Source: Aristolochia californica
Lineage: Eukaryota > Streptophyta > Magnoliopsida > Piperales > Aristolochiaceae
NCBI GenBank assembly: GCA_029961685.1
Contig: JARWKL010000004.1
Coordinates: 30,323,610-30,387,609 of the forward strand
Direction: 5' to 3'
Length of the DNA: 64,000 bases
Both the position numbers and the translations under genes were made by a program. How positions within the stretch are numbered: position 1 is the first letter of the stretch; every line of letters begins with the position of its first letter. This document shows positions 56,051-64,000 of this stretch, one piece after another. The notes beneath the pieces are model-generated. The model was given only the letters and a program-made list of their open reading frames with translations, was not told the origin of the DNA and made no database searches.

Positions 56051-58235
56051 ACCCTAATATATAAAAAAACTAAAAAATTTTACAATCCCTAAAAATGACA
56101 GATACTTTTTGGAATTATCTCTCTCAGCATTTGTGCATTTCCATTTTGGATGTTTAATTTTTTTTTAAATTCAAACTTGAGTTTTCACTACCCTATTTTT
56201 CTCGTAAACAAAAAGACAAGGCAAATAGATCACAACAAAATGAAAATTTTAGAGTTTTTGTGTGCAAAAAATTGAAAACTATAATAAATGTAAGTGAAGA
56301 AAATTATTTCACGCACTAAAAATGAACACCAAAGCTTTGTTATCCAAGTTTGGGAAATTCCACTAGTACAACCTCTAATAGCTTGGTGGAGTTTTGTATT
56401 AAAGAGTTTTCTAAATGATCCTAACATGTTTTAAATAGAATATGCTCCTGAAACATGTTGAAGATGCAAATGACTTAATGATCCAAAAATTTCAAGGAAT
56501 AGGAAAAATTAAATTCTCAAGTAAACTTGCGGTGGGTTATTTACCTGAGCCAAACAACCCACTTTTTGCCAATTTAAAAAAAAGCGGTCCTAAAAATCCT
56601 AGATCATCATAAATTTTTTCATCGATTAATGACGTTTAACGGCTATAAATTTTTTTAGAAATGACTTATGGTTTGGGAGTCAACACTCTTTTAAAAATGC
56701 CTCGTCCCCCCTTTTCCAATGTCTGCAAAACCTAATATATAAAAAATTAAAATAGTTTACAATGCTAAAAAATCACAAATACTCTCTCGAATTATCTCTC
56801 TTAGGAATTGTGCATTTCCATTTTGGATGTTCAAATTTTTTTCAAATCCTAACTTGAGTTTTCACTCTCCCATTTTTCCAGAAACAAAAAGTTAAGGCAA
56901 ATATATCACAACAAAATGAACATTTTAGAGTTCATGTACGCAAAAAATTGAAACTATAATAAATATAAGTGAAGAAAATTATTTCACGCACTAAAAATGA
57001 ACACCAAAGTTTTGTTATCCATGTTTGGGAAATTCCACTAGTGCAACCCCTAATAGCTTGGTGGAGTTTTTATAAGAAAGAGATTTCTAATTGATCCTAA
57101 CTTGTTTTAAATGTAGTGGATATGCATGCCCGAAATAGGTTGAAGATGCAAATGACCTAATAATCCAAAAATTTCAAGAAGGTGGAAAAATTAAATTCTC
57201 AAGTTAATGTGCGGTGGGTTATTTACCACAACCAAAGAACCCACTTTTTCCCTATTTACAAAAAGCGGACCTAAAAATCGTAGAACATCGTAAATTGTTT
57301 TATCGATTAATGATGTGTAACGACAATAATGTTTTTTTATAAATGACTTATGGTGTGGGAGTCAACACTCGGTTAAAAAAGACTCACCACATATCCACCC
57401 TTCCCCCCCCCCCCCCTCATCTTTTCCATTGATTGCAAAACCTAATATATAAAAAAAATAAAAGAGTTTACAATCCTTAAAAATCACATATACTTTTTGA
57501 ATTATCTCTCTCAGCATTTGCGCATTTCCATTTTGGATGTTCAATTTTTTTTCAAATCCAAACTTAAGTTTTCACTCTCCCATTTTTCCCATAAACAAAA
57601 AGATAAGATAAATAGATCACAACCAAATGAAAATTTTAGAGTTCATGTATATAAAAAATGGAAAACTATAATAAATGTAGGTGAAGAAAATTATTTCATG
57701 CACTAAAAATGAACACCAAAGTTTTCTTACTCATGTTTGGGAAATTCCACTAGTACAATCCCAAATAGCTTGGGGGAATTTTATAAGAAAGAGATTTCTA
57801 ATTCATTCTAACATGTTTTATATATGGATATGCAGGCCAGAAACATGTTGAAGATGCAAATGACCTAATGATCCAAAAATTTCAAGGTGTAGGCAAAATT
57901 AAATTCTCAGGTTAACATGCGGTAGGATATTTACCAGAGCCAAACAACCCACGTTTTGCCTATTTACAAAAAGTTGACCAAACAATCATAGATCATCATA
58001 AATGTTTTGATCGATTAATGATGTGTAACGGCTATAATTTTTGTTAGAAATGACTTATGGTTTGGGAGTCAACACGCTGTTAAAAATGGCTCCCCCCCTC
58101 CTTTTCGATGATTAAAAAATCTAATATATAAAAATCTCAAAGAGTTTACAATCCTTAAAAATCACAGATACTTTTTGGAATTATCTCTATCAGCATTTGT
58201 GCATTTCCATTTTGGATGTTCAAATCCTAACTTGA

Positions 58236-60101
58236 CACCCAGATACCTCATGGGGTCTACCGAGAAAGGGAGCATGAAAGGACTTCTCCCACTCCCAGTG
58301 AAATGACTGGTTTTACTCTGTGATTATGATTTTTACACCTCATCGGAGTATCCAGGACCCACCACCTTTTGTGGTGGACAGAGCAACAATTAAAGCTGAA
58401 TTCTTTAACCCCAATAACCTTGGTTTCAAAAACTGTTTTTTTGACACGTATGGGGCGGCAGAACGCATGGAATTTTCAACTGACTTTTATCTGTATTTGG
58501 AAACAAATAGGGTAATTATGTCTTTTGTTGATTGGTTTATGCGTTTCAGACTTAAGCAAGCTGAGAAACGACCCTTAGTTTCTTCCACAACACCCACTCA
58601 TTCAACCCTAACGAAAGAATGGCAGCTTTGGTCTGGCAATACCATCATATCAGTCCATCCTCCTACTAATCTGATAAAGCTTGAATTTCCAAGCGCATCA
58701 GGGAAATCCTCTGTTTATGTTGAAGCAGTTGCTTTTGTAAATCCTGAAGTCCATCCCAATCCTATGGCTCAAATCAGGAAGCAAAACAACTTTACCAATT
58801 TAAATCTTCAAACAATTGGCCAACAGCTAACACGTATTGAAGATTTGTTGGAAAAAGGTACAACCGAGAAATATTGTCAAAATCCATATGACTTATCTTC
58901 TCGCAAATTACCATTATTGAAGAACAATAAACCGCTCATCAAACCACCTGTTCCAGTTAGGAACTTTAAATTGGATAATAATTCCGAAGTACTTGAGGAA
59001 TTATTATCTTGGTTGGGAAAATTAAATCTATTGGAAGATCAGATTAAACAAGCCCAAAATGCCCAAGAGGCAAGAGCTGCTGAGGTTCGTAAAAGTCTCC
59101 ATATCCTGGAAGCTCAAGAATCTCACGATGATGAATCTCAAGAAGATTCTTTATCGCAAAATACTGAAGATTTAACTCCTTCAGCATACTCTGATTTTGA
59201 TGTTGGTCAAGAATTAAATCTCAAAGATTTAGGTCTCACCAATGTCAATCAGACTGAAGAAATTCTTCAGGAAATTATTCAAGACCAACCGAGTATTCAA
59301 AAATTAGATTATTCAAAGAAATCTACTCGGCGTTGGGATCTAAATCACAAACTCTATTATCATAGGCCTACACCTCAGGACCTATTATATGAAGAGAACG
59401 TGTATATAGATCAAAAAGCTTATGATGGAAAAGCCATCTATGAATGGAACATAGATGCCATGTCTGAATATCAGATTTTAGAACATTATTGTAGAATGCT
59501 TATGTATTGTACAATCTGTCGGCACCATAAGAATTCAGATCAAGGAATAGCAGAAATGTTAACTGCTGGGTTTTCTGAAACCCTCAAAGGTTGGTGGGAT
59601 AATATCCTTACCCCTGAACAACATCATGAAATTTACAATGCAAAAAAGGTTATCAAAACTGAATCAGGCCAAACCTATCTCAGCGAGGACGATGCAGTTT
59701 ATACCTTGATATCATGTATTGTTCATCATTTTATTGGTAATTTAACTTCCACTACTGATAAGGGAAGAGAGGTTTTGCAAAATCTTAGGTGTCGAACACT
59801 TAGCCATTTTAGATGGTATAAAGATGTTTTTCTCACTAAGGTTATGCAAAGAATCGATGCCAATAATGAATATTGGAAAGCTAAATTTATTGATGGATTA
59901 CCAACGCTTTTTGCCAGCAAGGTATGCAAAAGGTTAGGTAATGAGGTAGGAATTATTATCTACCATCAATATACATATGGTCTCCTTACCAGTGCTATCA
60001 TCCAAGAAGGACTGACCTTATGTAATGATTTAAAATTGCAAGCTCAGCTTAAGAAACAAAATCTTACTGGTAAGCATGAGCTTGGTGAATTCTATGAATA
60101 G
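58236..60101 (+). pseudogene. Polyprotein part 1: linker region and coat-protein domain, truncated
   Basis: A main open frame of about 593 codons runs from near 58,320 to a TAG at 60,099-60,101. Residues about 10-80 include QDPPPFVVDR and a Trp/Phe-rich stretch (FVDWFMRF), typical of the region between movement and coat domains. Around residue 155-180 lies QNNFTNLNLQTIGQQLTRIE, likely a short helical/coiled segment. Residues about 265-300 are acidic and Ser-rich. From about 335 comes the coat-like part, with WNIDAMSEYQIL near 374 and LKGWWDN near 422, a signature shared by plant pararetroviral coat proteins. Between 58,236 and 58,323 a different frame looks like the upstream continuation, so a frame break lies near 58,300-58,323. 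The apparent start is not the original one, because the 5' end is lost at the satellite junction. Confidence 0.75.
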
Positions 60102-60500
60102 TTTGCCTGTGACACAGGACCTTTACCTTCCAATCAAAGGAAGGGCAAAGGGAAAGTCTCTCATTCTAAGAGACCCGAACCCTACTCACATCAGAGTAGG
60201 AGAGATCCCAAAAGATAGTCTCATCAAAAGACTCATCATGAACCAAGGAGACCTCCTCATCGTCAGAGACCTCCTCCTACAAGAAATCCTCCAGACAAAA
60301 AGAAAATTGTCTGTTATAAATGTGGTAAATTAGGCCACTATTCAAATAGATGCAAAGCTAAAGAGAAACTTAACCAACTTTAGATAGATGAAGGATTGAG
60401 AATCCAGTTGGCTAAAATTCTTTTAAATTCTTATGATATTGATTATGCTTCATCCAGCCAATCAGAAGATGACCCAGATTGCAATTGTTCTCACCTATAA
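60102..60500 (+). pseudogene. Polyprotein part 2: basic tail and CCHC zinc knuckle of the coat protein
   Basis: This part continues in the same frame as part 1, without a frame change, but is cut by TAG at 60,216-60,218, TAG at 60,381-60,383 and TAA at 60,498-60,500. It starts with a basic, Lys/Arg/His/Pro-rich stretch suited to nucleic-acid binding. Then at 60,312-60,353 comes CYKCGKLGHYSNRC, a textbook C-X2-C-X4-H-X4-C knuckle with all four ligands intact. In caulimovirids this knuckle sits at the coat protein's C-terminus and binds the pregenomic RNA. An acidic, Ser-rich segment follows and leads toward the protease. Because the frame is otherwise continuous, the stops look like point mutations. 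Confidence 0.8.
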
Positions 60501-60503
60501 TCT

Positions 60504-61370
60504 GTGGCCCAAATGCATCAGATTAATGTTCTTACTACTGATCAACAAATTATGCTTAAGAACACTGATCAAGAGGAAGATCCTCAAACAAAAAGATATT
60601 TAATCAAAGAATATCTTGATCAAATTCAAAGTACTTCAATGATACTTCCCATTCAAGGAGTTAAACCTTATTCTTTGAAGGAAATCATTGGTCATTATGA
60701 AGAAACTAATGCTTCAAAACAACCAGTATCCATCTCCTCATTACAAGGAGAAATTAAAGAAATCAAGCTTGAATTAAAAGAATTAAAATCCTTATATAAA
60801 AAGCTTGAACAAAAATGTGAACAAAATAGTTTACATCAAGAAAAGAAACCTGAGTCTTTTCTTAATCAAATCACTAAAGTCATCCATCAAAGATGGCATA
60901 CTGTGATTAATTTAATTATTGATCAGAACTTTGTCATTCCTAAACTGACAGCTCTGATCGATAGTGGAGCAGACTTAAATTGCATCCAAGAAGGGTTTAT
61001 TCCAACCCAGTACTTTGAGAAAACAACTCAAACTCTGGCCAATGCCAATGGAGATAAAATGAAAATTAAATATAAATTAAACAATGCCTTCATATGCACT
61101 AATGATAAGTGCATTATTACAAACTTTTTGTTAGTCAAAAATATGACTCAACAAGTCATATTAGGCACTCCTTTTCTTGAGAAAATTATGCCAATTAAAG
61201 GCATTGACAACCATGGTATTCTTAGACAGGTTAATAATAAACCTATATATTTCTCTTTCAAATCTCCTCCTCAAATTAGTTTTATCAATGAGATTTTAGA
61301 ATTGAGAAATGTCGAAGAACATCACCTTAGTTTCCTATATAAAGAAATTCAATTTTTAACACTTGAATAG
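60504..61370 (+). pseudogene. Polyprotein part 3: retropepsin-like aspartic protease
   Basis: In the same frame as the coat and zinc knuckle, 288 open codons end in TAG at 61,368-61,370. Residues about 78-112 form a Lys/Glu/Leu-rich predicted coiled coil. The protease follows. LIDSGADLNC at about residue 150-159 holds the catalytic D-S-G-A (60,960-60,971), and VILGTPFLE near 217-225 is the conserved C-terminal ILG motif of retropepsins. In the intact virus this enzyme would cut the polyprotein into coat, protease and RT/RNase H parts. After the TAG the frame continues about 25 codons as a linker (LQKIFAQEICSD), then breaks between about 61,440 and 61,460, where the RT frame takes over. Confidence 0.85.
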
Positions 61371-61447
61371 CAGTTGGAAACTACAGAGATAAAAGAGAAA
61401 ATTAGTTCTCTTCAGAAAATATTTGCCCAAGAAATTTGTAGTGACAT

Positions 61448-62814
61448 TCCTACAGCGTTTTGAGATTGACAGATTATTTACCATATATTGATGGGTTCAA
61501 TGAAAGAACCATTTCGACAAAAGCAAGGCCTAGTCAAATGAAACATGCTTTAATAGTCCTTTGCAAAAAGGAAATTCAAAATCTGTTGGATAAGAAATTA
61601 ATTAGAAAATCATACTCCCCATGGAGTTGTATTGCTATTTATGTCAATAAAAATGCAGAAAAGGAACGAGGTGTTCCCAGATTAGTGGTTAATTACAAAC
61701 CACTTAATGATTGTTTGAGATGGATTCGCTATCTTATCCCAAACAAAAAAGATTTATTAGACAAATTATTTTCTGCTAAACTCTTTTTTAAATTTGATTT
61801 AAAATCTAGATATTGGAAAATTCAAATTAATGAAAAGGATAAATATAAAACTGCATTCACTGTCCCTTTTGGTCACTTTGAATGGAATGTTATGCCTTTT
61901 GGTTTGAAAAATGCTCCATCTGAATTTCAAAATATCATGAATGATATATTTGCTCCTTATTCTGAGTTTACAATTGTTTATATTGATGATATCCTTGTTT
62001 ATTCAGAATCTATTGATGCTCATTTTAAGCATTTACATGTTTTCAAAAAATTTATTCAAAAACATGGGTTGGTGATATCGGCACCGAAAATGAAATTATT
62101 TCAGACCTCTGTTAGATTTTTAGGTCACAATATGCATAAGGGAAAAATAGTTCCCATTGATCGAAGCATTGAGTTTGCCTCCAAGTTTCCTGATGAATTA
62201 CTGGAGAAAACTCAACTTTAGAGATTTCTTGGAAGTCTCAATTATATTTATGACTATTATTATCCACATCTTGCACAAGACTCAGCAATATTACATAAAA
62301 GACTCAGAAAGAATCCTGAGCCATGGACTCCTCAGCATACACAGGCAGTCCAATTATTTAAAAGTAAGGTTAAACAACTCCCTTGTCTTAACCTAAATAA
62401 CCCTTCTTATCCGAAGGTTTTAGAGACAGATGCCTCTCATATAGGCTATGGTGGCATATTAAAACAAAGAAATCCAGTTGGGAAAGAAGAACTTGTTCGA
62501 TTTAACTCTGGAAACTGGCATGATGCACAGATTAATTATTCCACTGTTAAACTGGAAATTTTGGCAATAATTAAGTGCATTCATAAATTTCAAGATGATT
62601 TATTAAATCAGAAAATCCTTTTAAGAGTTGATTGTTCTGCTACAAAATCGATTCTTAAGAAGGATGTGAAGAATCTTACTTCCAAACAAATCTTTGCCAG
62701 ATGGCAGGCGGAATTAAGCGCCTTTGACTTTGATATTGAACATATCAAAGGAGAATTGAACTCCTTACCAGATTTCTAACCCGTGAATTTCTCCAGGGTC
62801 AAAATCATGTATAA
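61448..62814 (+). pseudogene. Polyprotein part 4: reverse transcriptase and RNase H
   Basis: This part is in a different frame from the protease. RT blocks in order are RGVPRLVVNYKPLND, FKFDLKSRYWKIQI, AFTVPFGHFEWNVMPFGLKN and the catalytic YIDD at 61,979-61,990, then FLGH. The usual Gly after the DLKS block is Arg here, a possible decay mutation. TAG at 62,219-62,221 interrupts the joint to RNase H, after which the same frame continues. RNase H keeps ETDASHIGYGG (first catalytic Asp), NYSTVKLEILAI (Glu) and LLRVDC (Asp). Near 62,776 a one-base frame change ends the frame at 62,777-62,779. The polyprotein tail (TREFLQG) reads on in another frame to TAA at 62,812-62,814. The enzyme would copy pregenomic RNA to DNA; this copy cannot make it whole. 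Confidence 0.88.
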
Positions 62815-64000
62815 CCCCGCAAGGGGCAATCCACTCCCAATGAGAGGACATGGCAATCAATCAAGAGGCCAAGGCCGTAAAAATCCAGAAAGAGGAAATT
62901 CCTCAAACAAGAAGGGCAAAGCCCAAGTGTCGTATAAAGAGACACTAGAAGCAGAACCAGAGTATATTACTCTTCCGAATACAGAGACAATTTTTATCCT
63001 CAATAGAGAGGACTTAGAGGGTACATTGGATTCCTGGGAGATGTTACTGAAATGGCTTGTAGAAGCCTACTGTCCCATCTGTGCTGGAAAATGATGGCAT
63101 TCCTTTGAATCAATTTTGGTTCATTTAAATTGCATAGCAGTGCATCATACACTGTCAAATGTGGCTAAATGGGATAGCCCAAGAGCGTACAGTAAATGTA
63201 CAATTCAAAGATTCATGCATCCCTCAACATGGGGAAATTTTGATTTAGATAAAGCAGCTAACCTTCCTAATGATAAGGAAATTAATTATTGGGATTATAT
63301 GGATTCTTGGAATAATACTTTTTATTACCAAAATCCCTCCCACAGGCATTCCTGGTTTTTCCAGTGGGAAAAGAATGTCTATCAGAGGTCATTACCTCTA
63401 CCCAGTTGGGTCTTTGCATGGTGGAACAAATTTGGGCCACCCACTTCAATATTACCCGAGCCCATTAAGGTTCGTTTTGTGAAATGGACTCAATCCAGTC
63501 CTGAGCTTAAAGCTCTGGGTTTTGAAAAACCCCCAAGAAATAGTTCCAGACTTATCTTCTTTATGGTATTTTCTATACCATGGATTTGGATATGGGATTG
63601 TACTACAGGCTTTAATGATAAAGGCCTACCAATATTATTGTGGACATTTCATGTTCGTTGGTGGAAGAATTTCCCCAATATTGATGCTAAAGTGGCAGAA
63701 ATTGCGTCTGCTATCATTCAAAATGAAAATAATCTTGGATTGCACAGAATCCCGGAAGTCCATTATGACTCCAAAATTTTTTTTGAAAGTTTCAAAACTC
63801 AATTAAGGAGTTTGATTTCGAATATATCAGAGAAAGAAATTATGAAAAAATTATTAGAATCAATGAAGGATTCTATCATTCCACAGTGCAATGAAGGCAC
63901 ATCCTCTCAACCAGTAGAAGACAATATGTCTGTGTCCAAACCATCTGCTGCAGAAGACGAAGAAGATGAAAATATCAACGAGCATGATGATAATGCTAAT
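62807..64000 (+). pseudogene. Downstream second frame (ORF2-like), unknown function, one stop
   Basis: An ATG at 62,807-62,809 overlaps the polyprotein's final TAA (62,812-62,814) by 8 bp. That is an economical arrangement typical of polycistronic pararetroviruses and the reason for choosing this start; the frame is also open a little upstream, to 62,783. The first 35 residues are Gly/Arg/Asn/Lys-rich and basic. A CPIC motif precedes a TGA at 63,092-63,094. The same frame then stays open for 302 codons to the window end. It is rich in Trp, Phe and Tyr (for example WNNTFYYQNPSHRHSWFFQW) and turns strongly acidic at the end (EDEEDENINEHDDN). I recognise no enzyme motif. Florendoviruses carry an uncharacterised second frame here, which is the likeliest identity. 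Its C-terminus lies beyond the window. Confidence 0.65.

Larger units (their letters stand above)
24229..58235 (-). repeat. Satellite array, right block: about 49 monomers of about 678 bp, inverted subfamily
   Basis: A plus-strand landmark, ACTTATGGTTTGGGAGTCAA with variants, recurs about every 675-680 bp from about 24,780 to about 58,050. All copies are opposite in direction to the left block. Parts of the monomer match the left block closely, such as the stretch around TTTACAATCCTTAAAAAT. Others are subfamily-specific, such as TTTTGATCGATTAATGATG in place of the left block's landmark. A C-rich site follows TTAAAAATGCCTC. Several monomers are rearranged (see separate entries). No gene is seen in these 34 kb. 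Confidence 0.95.
58236..64000 (+). mobile_element. Endogenous caulimovirid (florendovirus/petuvirus-like), 5'-truncated and decayed
   Basis: Satellite sequence stops at about 58,235 (within CAAATCCTAACTTGA) and a different, less AT-rich coding sequence begins. Downstream, in viral order, are a linker and coat region, a CCHC zinc knuckle, an aspartic protease (DSGA), reverse transcriptase (YIDD), RNase H, and a second overlapping frame. There is no integrase, which favours a pararetrovirus over an LTR element. A single polyprotein followed by a short second frame fits florendoviruses; petunia vein clearing virus-like elements are the alternative. Movement-protein sequence is not recognised and was probably lost at the junction. 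The copy is broken by stops and frame changes (listed per gene) and cannot make an intact polyprotein. It runs off the window end. Confidence 0.85.

Noticed and set aside
4789..58235. The satellite monomer as a degenerate gene or rRNA spacer (5S/IGS-type) unit
   Set aside because: No 5S, 18S or 25S sequence or conserved coding region was seen in any monomer; the monomer is AT-rich throughout apart from the G/C-rich run.
58320..64000. LTR retrotransposon as the identity of the right-end element
   Set aside because: No integrase follows RNase H, no LTR is seen, and a second frame overlaps the polyprotein end. The coat-type WNIDAMSEYQIL/GWWDN block and zinc-knuckle order fit a caulimovirid.

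Overview
The window looks like repeat-rich nuclear DNA from a flowering plant, probably a eudicot. It is very AT-rich. It carries a plant-type Ty3/gypsy LTR retrotransposon primed by tRNA-Asp, a long satellite array, and an endogenous plant pararetrovirus (Caulimoviridae). I see no host gene, rRNA, tRNA, CRISPR array or bacterial feature. Nothing in the sequence fixes the species.

Layout. (1) 1-4,788 is a minus-strand, internally deleted Ty3/gypsy element, Athila/Tat-like. It has a complete 5' LTR (3,296-4,788), a primer-binding site, a short interior with only an integrase C-terminal remnant, a polypurine tract, and a 3' LTR cut by the window start. The two LTRs are nearly identical, so the insertion is young. 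It sits inside a satellite monomer, so the array probably continues to the left of the window. (2) 4,789-24,228 holds about 29 satellite monomers of about 665 bp in one orientation. Within it are a duplicated 3-monomer block (about 1.97 kb) and, next to the right edge, a nested 3-mer/6-mer/12-mer higher-order repeat (about 2.01 and 4.02 kb). (3) At about 24,228 the array flips. From there to about 58,235 there are roughly 49 monomers of about 678 bp of a related but distinct subfamily on the opposite strand. Many carry a C-homopolymer, up to 46 C, at one fixed monomer position. (4) From about 58,236 to the window end lies a 5'-truncated, decayed endogenous caulimovirid. Its order is linker/coat region, zinc knuckle, aspartic protease, reverse transcriptase, RNase H, then a second downstream frame. 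This order fits florendovirus/petuvirus-like elements. It is broken by seven in-frame stops and about three frame breaks.

How the parts relate. The satellite is the host landscape and the two retroelements are invaders. The LTR element is recent. The pararetrovirus is old enough to be full of stops, five of seven being TAG, and it abuts the satellite directly. The inverted array, local higher-order repeats and nested retroelement suggest centromeric or pericentromeric/knob-like heterochromatin. That is inference; the sequence alone does not prove it. Monomer counts, periods and identities were worked out by hand from landmark motifs and are approximate.
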